From UBA1161 sp002311745 (GTDB lineage: Bacteria; Planctomycetota; Phycisphaerae; Tepidisphaerales; Tepidisphaeraceae), in NCBI GenBank assembly GCA_050018415.1, contig JBEKAB010000012.1, positions 39,586 through 103,585 of the forward strand: DNA of 64,000 nt, read 5' to 3'. The position numbers were made by a program, and so were the translations under genes. Below the pieces are notes generated by a model. The model was not told the origin of the DNA. It saw only the letters and a list, made by a program, of their open reading frames with translations, and did no database searches. This document shows, one piece after another, positions 1-7,470 of this stretch; position 1 is the stretch's first letter; every line of letters begins with the position of its first letter.

Positions 1-157
1 TCATCTGGTGTCGTTGATGAAGCAGGTGATGGATGATCCGACGATCGGCGCCCGTGCCCGCCAAGCCGGCCCGGCCTTTGCCGCGACCAACTTCACCTGG
101 CGCCGCGTCGTGGATCAACTGCTGGAGGTTTGCTGCCCCCCAAACTCGGGCACTTGA
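1..157 (+). CDS. C-terminal end of a GT4-type glycosyltransferase (partial)
   Basis: An open frame runs in from the left edge and stops with TGA at 155-157. Its last 51 residues include a stretch reading MDDPTIGARARQAGPAF and then FTWRRVVDQLLEV. This is the usual end of family 4 (GT-B) glycosyltransferases, where a final helix follows the phrase 'GARAR-AG' and a WxxVVDQLLE motif. The catalytic part lies outside the window, so donor and acceptor cannot be told. The stop is 16 bases before the next start, so the two genes may be cotranscribed. The identification is by pattern only. Confidence 0.55.
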   Translation, partial: HLVSLMKQVMDDPTIGARARQAGPAFAATNFTWRRVVDQLLEVCCPPNSGT

Positions 158-173
158 CCGTACCAACATTACG

Positions 174-812
174 ATGAACCCGGACGGCGACAAATCCGTG
201 GATCGGCGGCGATTTTTTCGCCTGGGATTGTCGCAGATCCTGCGACCGCTGGCGGCCGCCGCCCAGCCGCTGCAGCGCACCGCCCGGCAACTGGCCAATC
301 TCGATCGCCCCGCCCATCCAGCGCCTGGGCGAATCCCGCTGAACGTCTGGCTGCGCCCTCCGGGCGCCCTGCCGGAGGAGAAATTCCGCCAAACCTGCAC
401 CCGCGGCGGCGACTGCGTCCGCGTCTGCCCTGCCCAGGCGATCCAGATCGATCCCGGCGGCAAAAAAGGCGATGGCTTGCCCTACATCGACGCCGACGCC
501 GACGCTTGCGTCGTCTGCCAGGGCCTGCAATGCATGAACGTCTGCCCCAGCGGCGCCCTGGTTCCCACCTCGCTGAACGACATCGACATGGGCACGGCCG
601 TCTGGTGGCAAGACAGTTGCCTGCGCCGCACCGGTGAATCGTGCACGATCTGCGTGGACCACTGCCCGCTGGGCAGCGCCGCCATCGAACTGAAAAACGG
701 CCGCGTCGCGGTGAACCCCCACGGCTGCATCGGCTGCGGCGTTTGTCAACACGACTGCCCCACCATCCCCCGCAGCATCACGGTCATCCCCGTCGCCGCG
801 AAAACCGCTTGA
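174..812 (+). CDS. NapG/MauM-like ferredoxin with four iron-sulfur cysteine clusters
   Basis: The 212-residue protein starts at ATG 174; an upstream in-frame start at 33 would overlap the previous gene and adds unrelated sequence. Residues 11-16 (RRRFFR) resemble a twin-arginine signal but the following hydrophobic stretch is weak. Cysteine groups sit at C75/C81/C85, C112/C115/C120/C124, C157/C160/C164 and C185/C188/C191/C195, with CPxxA or CP spacing typical of 4Fe-4S ferredoxin domains. The family (NapG, MauM) passes electrons from quinol to periplasmic oxidoreductases. No nap or mau partner is visible here, so the partner is unknown. A palindromic repeat begins four bases after the stop. 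Confidence 0.8.
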   Translation: MNPDGDKSVDRRRFFRLGLSQILRPLAAAAQPLQRTARQLANLDRPAHPAPGRIPLNVWLRPPGALPEEKFRQTCTRGGDCVRVCPAQAIQIDPGGKKGDGLPYIDADADACVVCQGLQCMNVCPSGALVPTSLNDIDMGTAVWWQDSCLRRTGESCTICVDHCPLGSAAIELKNGRVAVNPHGCIGCGVCQHDCPTIPRSITVIPVAAKTA

Positions 813-815
813 ATA

Positions 816-919
816 AAATGCAACCGCAGAGACGCTGAGACACAGAGACAGCCGCAGAGAAGAAATTGATTTTTAAAAAAGAGAATTTCTGTTTTCTCTG
901 CGTCTCCGCGGTTGCATTT
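816..919. repeat. Palindromic dispersed repeat, ATGCAACCGC family (full copy)
   Basis: The left end reads AAATGCAACCGCAGAGACGC (816-835) and the right end is its near-perfect reverse complement (900-919). Imperfect GAGAC-rich arms and an AT-rich centre at 884-894 lie between. The DNA could fold as one long hairpin. Related or half copies occur at 2508-2557, 28367-28447 and 63799-63840. No coding capacity was seen. Confidence 0.8.
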
Positions 920-983
920 GTTTTTAAGAGAATTGAAAACGGTGCGGCATACCGGGCGGCGAGATAGGAAGCGTCGTCTTCTC

Positions 984-2555
984 TTAGGGGTGAGTCAGGC
1001 GGGTTTCGACGACGCGGCGCATCAGATCGCCGGGTGCGGGCCGGCCGGTCCATAATTCAAACTGCGCCGCGGCCTGGCGGACGAACATTTCGACGCCGCT
1101 GATGGTCTTGGCCCTCGCGGCTTCGGCCTGGGCGAGAAACTTCGTCTTCATCGGGTTGTACACGACGTCGAAAACGATCGTCTTGGCCGACCAGCGCGGC
1201 TCGTGGTCTCCCAGCGGGCTTTGATCGACGTGGGGATGCATGCCGACGGGCGAGGCGTTCATCCACACGTCGCAGTCGCCAAATCGCCGAAGCTCGAGGG
1301 CGGTCACCTTGCCGCCGCGGCCGCCATATGCTTCCGCCAGGGCGGTGGCGCGATCCGGCAGGTAGTCGCAGACCTGCACCGCCGCGCCGTAGTGCGCCAG
1401 CGCCGCCACGGCCGTGCGCCCCGCGCCGCCGGCGCCGATCACGCCAAAACGCAGGTCCTTGAGCCCATCGCGGCCGATGCCCGCGGCTTGGGTGATGCTG
1501 TCCAGCATGGCCGAGTAATCCGTGTTGCTGCCGCGCAGCTTTCCCGAATCGATTTTGATCGTGTTGACCGCGCCAATGCGCCGCGCCAGCTCTTCAATCT
1601 CCGCGTTCTTCCCCTGGAGATACCGCAGAGCGTTCTCCTTGTGCGGGATGGTGACGGACAAGCCGGACAAATCGAGCGGCGCGAAATTCACGAACGTTTC
1701 CATGAACGCCTTGAAGCTTTCGTAGCTCGGCTCCACGAGCATCGGAAGATAGACGCCGTCGTACCCAAGGGCGTCGAACGCGGCGTTATGAATGGCCGGC
1801 GACATCGAATGCCCCACCGGATGCGCCACCACGCCGTACACCTTGGTGCCCGTGCCGATCGCGTTCCAGCGGTACAGTTTTTTCAGTTCGTCAATGGTGG
1901 CCTGGCCCGGCGCCGTCGCCTCGTCGCCGCTCAGCGACGCATAGGTCAGGAACGCGCCGAATTTTTTCGCCAGGACCCGGCTGATCAGCCCTGCCTCGCC
2001 CATGCAAAGGGCAATCGTGGGCCGCTCCGGCGATTGCAGAAGCTCGAAGGCTTCCACGTTGTCGCGGATGCTGCGCGCGGTCCAGACAATCTTGTTGATC
2101 CGGGCATCAAGCCCATTCATCTCGTTGACGACGTTGTACAGCTTGTTCGGCCGGCTGGAAAAATCGTGAACGCTCAGGACCACCGGCGCACGCACCTGCG
2201 CAAACAATTCCGCCTGGGCGAGGGCCGTCTTCAATTCGACGTCGACATAGTCCGCGTCCTCGGCCGCCGCGATCAGCAAGTTGAGCCGTTGCTCGTCGCT
2301 CAGATCGGACATTCCTCCTTCCCGCGTCGGCCGGCAGGTGACGATGACGGGAACGGAACAATCCTTCAGCAGCGGCAGGAAAGACGCCTCGCCGAGCGGA
2401 TCGATGCGCAGCTCGATCATCTCCGCCCCGGCTTGGACCGCGGCGGCGATATCGCGGCGAGCTTTGGCCAGATCATCCGTGACGAAAATGGGAACACACA
2501 GAAAGGTTTTTTTCTCTGCGGCTGTCTCTGCGTCTCTGCGTCTCTGCGGTTGCAT
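984..2555 (-). CDS. aroDE: Bifunctional 3-dehydroquinate dehydratase (type I) / shikimate dehydrogenase
   Basis: This 523-residue fusion performs two consecutive shikimate-pathway steps. Residues 18-235 form a class I dehydroquinase with the Schiff-base lysine at K155 (INKIVWTA) and catalytic histidine H130 (SVHDF). Residues 239-523 form shikimate dehydrogenase with HPVGHSMSP (245-253), catalytic K306 (TIPHK), D346 (NTDY) and the NADP loop GAGGAGR (374-380). The only in-frame start is the ATG at 2555, inside a dispersed repeat; residues 2-16 (QPQRRRDAETAAEKK) are translated repeat. A CTG before FLCVP would be the only shorter option I see. It ends a minus-strand run with nnrE, pdxJ and dapA, and starts 5 bases after the dapA stop. 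Confidence 0.93.
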   Translation of the reverse strand: MQPQRRRDAETAAEKKTFLCVPIFVTDDLAKARRDIAAAVQAGAEMIELRIDPLGEASFLPLLKDCSVPVIVTCRPTREGGMSDLSDEQRLNLLIAAAEDADYVDVELKTALAQAELFAQVRAPVVLSVHDFSSRPNKLYNVVNEMNGLDARINKIVWTARSIRDNVEAFELLQSPERPTIALCMGEAGLISRVLAKKFGAFLTYASLSGDEATAPGQATIDELKKLYRWNAIGTGTKVYGVVAHPVGHSMSPAIHNAAFDALGYDGVYLPMLVEPSYESFKAFMETFVNFAPLDLSGLSVTIPHKENALRYLQGKNAEIEELARRIGAVNTIKIDSGKLRGSNTDYSAMLDSITQAAGIGRDGLKDLRFGVIGAGGAGRTAVAALAHYGAAVQVCDYLPDRATALAEAYGGRGGKVTALELRRFGDCDVWMNASPVGMHPHVDQSPLGDHEPRWSAKTIVFDVVYNPMKTKFLAQAEAARAKTISGVEMFVRQAAAQFELWTGRPAPGDLMRRVVETRLTHP

Positions 2556-2557
2556 TT
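2508..2557. repeat. Half copy of the ATGCAACCGC repeat overlapping the aroDE start
   Basis: On the minus strand this reads ATGCAACCGCAGAGACGCAG and continues with GAGAC units into an A-run. It matches the left arm of the 816-919 palindrome. The repeat supplies the aroDE start codon and about 16 codons. No matching right arm follows, so it looks like a half element. Confidence 0.75.
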
Positions 2558-2560
2558 AGA

Positions 2561-3436
2561 TCATGCCAGGGGCGAGCCGGTCTCTTTCATGCACTGCTCG
2601 ATCTGCTTTTTGGTGTTGTCGCTGGCTTCCCAGAGGGGCAGGCGCAGCTCGCCGCTGTCCAGGCCGGCGGCTTTCATCGCGTGCTTGATGCCCACCGGGT
2701 TACCGTCCAAAAACATCGCCCGCATCAGCGGATAGAGCTTCTTCAATAGCGCCGCCGCCTGCGTGTACTGATTGGCCGCGCACAGCTTGGTCAGGTTTTT
2801 GATTTGCCCGGGGATCAGGTTCGACAGCACGCTGACGACGCCCTTGCCGCCGATGGACATGATTGGCACGGTCAGCGAGTCGTCGCCGGAGACGATCGTG
2901 ATGTCGCACAGTGACGCGATTTCCGCCACGAGGTTCAGATCGCCCGTTGCCTCCTTGATGGCGATGATGTTGGGATGGCGATTGAGGCGGGCCACCGTCG
3001 CCGGCGACATGGTCACGCCCGTGCGCCCGGGAATGTTGTACAGCACGATGGGCAGGTCCACGCGATCGGCCAGGGTCATGAAATGCCGGTACAGCCCTTC
3101 CTGCGTCGGCTTGTTGTAATAGGGATTGACCGACAGGCACGCCGGGGCCCCGGCCCGCTTGGCGATCTGGTGCAACTCCAGGGCTTCGGTGGTCGCATTG
3201 GCGCCCGTGCCGGCGATCACCGGCACTCGCCCGGCCGCGTACTGCACCGTCAGCTCGATCACCCGCGCGTGCTCTTTGAAATCCAGCGTCGGCGATTCGC
3301 CCGTCGTGCCCACCGGCACCAAGCCGTCGATGCCGTTTTTGATTTGATACTCCACCTGCTCGCGCAGACGCTGCTCATCCAGCTTGCCTTCGCGAAACGG
3401 GCTGATCATCGCCGTGATAGCGCCGCCGATATTCAT
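2561..3436 (-). CDS. dapA: 4-hydroxy-tetrahydrodipicolinate synthase
   Basis: The 291-residue protein has full family length. It condenses pyruvate with aspartate semialdehyde at the start of the lysine/diaminopimelate branch. Visible signatures are GTTGES (43-48), Y133 in YNIPGRTG and the Schiff-base lysine K161 in IAIKEATGD. ATG 3436 begins MNIGGAITAM, the expected family start. It lies between pdxJ (26-base gap) and aroDE (5-base gap) on the same strand, so cotranscription is likely. Related aldolases of the same fold exist, but the motif set favours DapA. Confidence 0.93.
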   Translation of the reverse strand: MNIGGAITAMISPFREGKLDEQRLREQVEYQIKNGIDGLVPVGTTGESPTLDFKEHARVIELTVQYAAGRVPVIAGTGANATTEALELHQIAKRAGAPACLSVNPYYNKPTQEGLYRHFMTLADRVDLPIVLYNIPGRTGVTMSPATVARLNRHPNIIAIKEATGDLNLVAEIASLCDITIVSGDDSLTVPIMSIGGKGVVSVLSNLIPGQIKNLTKLCAANQYTQAAALLKKLYPLMRAMFLDGNPVGIKHAMKAAGLDSGELRLPLWEASDNTKKQIEQCMKETGSPLA

Positions 3437-3462
3437 GATGGATTGATTCTAGATCGCCCGGC

Positions 3463-4191
3463 TCAATTCTCAAGGCACGCCAGATACCGCCGCACCGTCT
3501 GCTCCAAGCCGAATTCCAGGGCGTCGGCGATCAGGGCATGGCCGATGGACACTTCCAAAACCCCCGGCACGGCCCGCAAAAACGGGCTCAGATTGCTCAA
3601 ATTCAGATCATGTCCGGCGTTGACGCCCAGGCCCAATTCCGCCGCCCGCCTGGCCGCCGTCACGTACGGGCCCACCGCCGCGCCAACGCCATCGGCAAAG
3701 TCGTGCGCGTAGGGCGCCGTGTACAGCTCGATCCGATCCGCGCCGATCTGCTTGGCCAGCTCCAGGGCCGGCGCTGCGGCATCCATAAACAGGCTGACCC
3801 GGCAGCCGAAGGATTTAAGTTGCTCGATCACCGGCCGCAGTCGCTCGCCATCGCGCCGCAAATCCCATCCATGATCGCTGGTCGCCGCCGAGGGCGTATC
3901 CGGCACCAACGTGCACTGCGTCGGGCGCACCTCCTGGGCATAGTGCACGTATTCGTAAAACGGATTGCCTTCGATGTTGAATTCCGCGTGCGGGTAGCTC
4001 TTGAGCAACTGCGCGATGTCCAGCACGTCCGCCGGGCGGATGTGCCGCTGGTCCGGCCGCGGGTGCACGGTGATGCCGTGGGCGCCGGCTTCCAGACAGA
4101 GCTGGGCCGCGCGGCTGACGCTGGGGATGCCGATGCTGCGCGTGTTGCGCAGCGTCGCGATCTTGTTCACGTTGACGCTGAGACGGGTCAT
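3463..4191 (-). CDS. pdxJ: Pyridoxine 5'-phosphate synthase
   Basis: The 242-residue TIM-barrel enzyme makes pyridoxine 5'-phosphate from deoxyxylulose 5-phosphate and 3-amino-2-oxopropyl phosphate. The start reads LSVNVNKIATLRNTR, and the phosphate/substrate segment HPRPDQRHI and the GADRIELYT segment are intact. It uses NVNK where enterobacterial PdxJ has NIDH, a variation known in many bacterial PdxJ proteins. Its ATG overlaps the nnrE stop by four bases (ATGA), suggesting translational coupling. Confidence 0.93.
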   Translation of the reverse strand: MTRLSVNVNKIATLRNTRSIGIPSVSRAAQLCLEAGAHGITVHPRPDQRHIRPADVLDIAQLLKSYPHAEFNIEGNPFYEYVHYAQEVRPTQCTLVPDTPSAATSDHGWDLRRDGERLRPVIEQLKSFGCRVSLFMDAAAPALELAKQIGADRIELYTAPYAHDFADGVGAAVGPYVTAARRAAELGLGVNAGHDLNLSNLSPFLRAVPGVLEVSIGHALIADALEFGLEQTVRRYLACLEN

Positions 4192-4826
4192 CCTTCCACC
4201 AGTTCCCGCGGGCAGCCGATGTCCGCCACCGTTACCTCACCCAAATACTGGCGCGCCGTCGGTTGGGCAAATCCGATCTTTTCGGCGACAAATGTCACCG
4301 TCCGCGTCGCCTTGACGCAAGCCGGTCCCAGCGGCTTGCCGCTGTCGCAGTCCAGTCCGCTGGGAATGTCAACCGACAAAATCGGAACGCCAAAGCCGTG
4401 CATCGCCTCGACAATCTGTGCAAAGGGCGGGCGCGGCGCTTGGGTCAGGCCCGTACCAAAAATCGCGTCGACGACCAGTTGCGGCCGCCCTTCGACGCCG
4501 CTGGCGATCGGCAGCTTCATCGGCCGGACAATCTCCCAATTGATCTTCGCCTCGTTTTCGTATTTGGCCGGGTCGCTGATGAGCACGATGCGTACGTCGG
4601 CGCCGCGGTTGTGCAGGTGTCGCGCCGCCGCCAGGCCGTCCCCGCCGTTGTTGCCCCCGCCGCAGACCACCAGCACCGTCGCGTGCGGCTCTTGGCCGAG
4701 CATGGTCCACGCCGCCTCCGCCACGGCGCGGGCCGCGTTCTCCATCAGCACCACGCCGGGAATGCCATAGCGCTGGATCGCCAGGCGATCGATTTGCCGG
4801 ATTTGCTGGCGCGACAGCCGAAGCAT
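4188..4826 (-). CDS. nnrE: NAD(P)H-hydrate epimerase (YjeF N-terminal domain)
   Basis: At 212 residues this is a stand-alone YjeF_N domain, without the dehydratase half fused to it in E. coli. It epimerises damaged NADHX/NADPHX. Visible motifs are the glycine-rich GGGNNGGDG loop, VVDAIFGTG, and SVDIPSGLDCDSG. A separate dehydratase gene is not in this window. The gene overlaps pdxJ by four bases and begins 7 bases after the preceding membrane-protein gene. The start at ATG 4826 gives MLRLSRQQIRQID, typical for the family. Confidence 0.9.
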   Translation of the reverse strand: MLRLSRQQIRQIDRLAIQRYGIPGVVLMENAARAVAEAAWTMLGQEPHATVLVVCGGGNNGGDGLAAARHLHNRGADVRIVLISDPAKYENEAKINWEIVRPMKLPIASGVEGRPQLVVDAIFGTGLTQAPRPPFAQIVEAMHGFGVPILSVDIPSGLDCDSGKPLGPACVKATRTVTFVAEKIGFAQPTARQYLGEVTVADIGCPRELVEG

Positions 4827-4833
4827 TCGATTC

Positions 4834-5424
4834 CTATCTCGTAAACGGATTGAACTGTTGCTCGCCGCGGTCGCCGCCGACGCTCGTCAGGGTGATTTTT
4901 TGCAGCATCCAACCATTGCCAAATTGCTCGTAATCGAGTTGCCAATGGCTGACTTCGGGGCGATCCTGCGTGACCTCCTGCGTGCTGATCACGTCCAGCA
5001 AGATGGTGATCAGCGTATCCGTCTGCCTGGTTTGCATGCTTAGGACCCACGCGGATTTCACGCCGTACTTGTCGTACGCCATTTTCATTTCGCGCAGGAT
5101 TTCTTCCCTTCCGGCGGTGACGGTGTGCGAAGCGGCGTCCATGGCCGTCTGATCGTCCAGCAACGATCGCAGCGAATTCCAATCGCCCTTGTTGACGGCC
5201 GCGACCATTTCCTTGGTTCGCTTTTCCACCTTCTGGCGATCTGAGGGAAACAGCCAGCCCAGGATGCCCAGGATCAAGCCCAGGGCAAACAAGGCCGCCC
5301 CGATGCGCAGCAACGTCTTATCCTGCCGGCGGTTACCTGAATACAAGACGGCCAGCCCCACCAGGATGATCCCGCCGGCCACCCACCAGGGCGTGTGCAG
5401 GAGATATTGGGTCAGCGCGCTCAT
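4834..5424 (-). CDS. Small membrane protein with a SnoaL/NTF2-like soluble domain
   Basis: The 196-residue protein has two predicted membrane segments near residues 12-30 (GGIILVGLAVLY) and 40-60 (LLRIGAALFALGLILGILGW). A soluble part follows (VNKGDWNSLRSLLDD... ending in a WQLDYEQFGNGWMLQKI phrase) whose pattern is that of SnoaL/NTF2-like domains. I chose ATG 5424; an in-frame TTG at 5436 adds only four residues. No catalytic residues are recognised and the function is unknown. It is the first gene of the minus-strand run to aroDE and diverges from the Maf gene. Confidence 0.65.
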   Translation of the reverse strand: MSALTQYLLHTPWWVAGGIILVGLAVLYSGNRRQDKTLLRIGAALFALGLILGILGWLFPSDRQKVEKRTKEMVAAVNKGDWNSLRSLLDDQTAMDAASHTVTAGREEILREMKMAYDKYGVKSAWVLSMQTRQTDTLITILLDVISTQEVTQDRPEVSHWQLDYEQFGNGWMLQKITLTSVGGDRGEQQFNPFTR

Positions 5425-5544
5425 GGAATGCCTCAATGTTTGCCCGCGGCAGGTCCGATAAATACCGGGAAGTCGCTCCTGCCGGAGGCGACTGTGTTCT
5501 GGTTAACGCTAGCCGCCGCCGGGCGCCGGAGCAAGCATCCGTCC

Positions 5545-7470
5545 ATGACCACCCTGGCCGATCCATCGCGGCAATTCATGCAAGCGCCCGAGGCGCCGAT
5601 CCTGGCCAATCTCGCGGCCCTGTGGGAGGCCGAGCCGCAGCTCGCCGAAGCGGTCGAGGCGGCGCAGCCGTATGAAGTGGAGGCTTCCAAGTCCCTCTGC
5701 CCCACCATCGCGGTGCAGACTGCCGACGGCCGCCGCGTCTATCTGCACAGCCACCATCAGCCGATCGACGAAGCGCAACGGTTGATCGATCCGGTCGACG
5801 TTGAAAAGAAGATGACGTTTTACGTCCTGGGATTGGGGCTGGGTTATCACTTGCAGTTGCTGTTCGAACGCGCCAGCGACGAAGCGATCCTTTGTGTCTT
5901 TGAACCTGACGTGCGGATGATCCGCACCGCATTGGAGCATCGGGATTTATCCAAACTGATCGCCAGTCATCGCGTGATGTGGTTCGCTCACGAGCAGAAG
6001 GCCCCGTTCTTCGCCCGCCTGACGCCCAATACCGCCCTGGTGTCTGTGGGAACCGAGACGATCGCTCTGGCCGCGGCCGTGCGACTGCATCCCAGGTTTT
6101 TCCGCCAGGTGGAGACGTGGATCGGCGAGTTCGCGGCCTTCTGCCGCACCAACATGAACACCCTGCTGCTCAACAGCCAAAAAACCGCGGAAAACATCGC
6201 GGCGAACATCGGCTGGTACGCCGCCACGCCCAGCTTGCAGCGGCTCAAGGACCGCTACCGCGGCCGCCCCGCGGTGATCGTCTCCGCCGGCCCCTCCCTG
6301 CGCAAAAATAAGCACCTGCTGAGCGGTCTGGAGAACAACGCCCTGCTTATCGCCGTGCAGACGACGCTGCAGCCGCTGTTGGAGATGGGCATCCAGCCGC
6401 ATTTCGTGACGTCCCTGGATTATCACGAAATCTGCACGCGATTTTTTGAGAAGCTGCCGGCGGCGATGCGCACCGAGCTGATCGCCGAGCCCAAGGCCAC
6501 CAGCGCCATCTTCGAAATGACCACCGGCCCCGTCACCGTGATCGGCAACGATTTTGCCGAATCCATGGTGCGCGAGCTGAAATTGCAGAAGTCCGGCCTG
6601 ACCAGCGGCGCCACCGTCGCCCATCTGGCCTTTTACCTGGCCGAGCATCTGGGGTGCGATCCGATCATTTTCGTCGGCCAGGATTTGGGTTTCAGCGACG
6701 GCCTGTGCTATGCCCCCGGCACCAGCTACGAGGACGTCTGGCGCCCGGAGCTGGGCCGCTTCTGCACCGTCGAGATGAAGCAATGGGAGCAGATCGTGCG
6801 CGAGCGGCCCATCCTGCGGCAAATCCCCGACCATCAGGGCCGGCCCATGTACACCGAAGAGCGACTCTTCGCCTACCTGCACCAGTTCGAGCGCGATTTC
6901 GCCAAATCGCACGCCCGCATCATCGACGCCACCGAGGGCGGGGCCGCCAAGCGCGGCGCCATCGCCATGCCCCTGGCCCAGGCGATCGCCCAATTCTGCG
7001 CCCAGCCGCTGCCGCGGATGGACCAGGACCGTCCGCCTCTGCGTTGGGATCTCCTGCCGAGCTGCCGGGAATGCATCCTGCGCCGCCGCGAGGAAGCCGA
7101 AGCGATCGAGCGGATCAGCCGCCAGACCCTGCCGCTGCTGGAGGAAATCCGCGATCACCTGGAGGACCAGCAGCGGGTCAACCGGGCCATCGGCCGGATC
7201 GACCAGCTTCGCGCCGCCATGGACGAGCACGGCAGGACGTACGAAATGGTCATGCAGTTCTCGCAGCAAACCGAGCTCAAGCGTTTCAAGAGCGACCGCC
7301 ATCTGACGGCCCTGCGCCTGGGCGGCTTTGAGCGACAGAAACATCAGGTCCAGCGCGACATCGACAACGTCCGCGCCGTCGAGGCCGCCGCAAGCCAGTT
7401 CCAACAGTTGATGGATCAGATCGCCCAGCGACTGGCCCAGCCGCAGTCCCAAGCGAAGGAGGCGGCATGA
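5545..7470 (+). CDS. Maf/DUF115-family protein (motility-associated glycosylation factor)
   Basis: The 641-residue protein contains the central DUF115 domain (MptE-like fold): IVSAGPSLRKNK, then a FVTSLDYHE segment and IFVGQDLGFSDG. Maf proteins transfer pseudaminic or legionaminic acid to flagellin in Campylobacter, Helicobacter and Aeromonas. ATG 5545 (MTTLADPSRQ) was chosen because upstream residues in the same frame overlap the divergent gene and do not look like the family. The next gene starts within its stop (ATGA at 7467-7470). Sitting first in an operon with CMP-nonulosonate genes supports flagellin glycosylation; no flagellin gene is in the window. Confidence 0.85.
   Translation: MTTLADPSRQFMQAPEAPILANLAALWEAEPQLAEAVEAAQPYEVEASKSLCPTIAVQTADGRRVYLHSHHQPIDEAQRLIDPVDVEKKMTFYVLGLGLGYHLQLLFERASDEAILCVFEPDVRMIRTALEHRDLSKLIASHRVMWFAHEQKAPFFARLTPNTALVSVGTETIALAAAVRLHPRFFRQVETWIGEFAAFCRTNMNTLLLNSQKTAENIAANIGWYAATPSLQRLKDRYRGRPAVIVSAGPSLRKNKHLLSGLENNALLIAVQTTLQPLLEMGIQPHFVTSLDYHEICTRFFEKLPAAMRTELIAEPKATSAIFEMTTGPVTVIGNDFAESMVRELKLQKSGLTSGATVAHLAFYLAEHLGCDPIIFVGQDLGFSDGLCYAPGTSYEDVWRPELGRFCTVEMKQWEQIVRERPILRQIPDHQGRPMYTEERLFAYLHQFERDFAKSHARIIDATEGGAAKRGAIAMPLAQAIAQFCAQPLPRMDQDRPPLRWDLLPSCRECILRRREEAEAIERISRQTLPLLEEIRDHLEDQQRVNRAIGRIDQLRAAMDEHGRTYEMVMQFSQQTELKRFKSDRHLTALRLGGFERQKHQVQRDIDNVRAVEAAASQFQQLMDQIAQRLAQPQSQAKEAA

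Noticed and set aside
1203..2735. Long plus-strand open frame of 510 codons opposite aroDE and dapA
   Set aside because: It is antisense to two clearly conserved enzymes; its protein is arginine- and histidine-rich and matches nothing. High GC creates such shadows.
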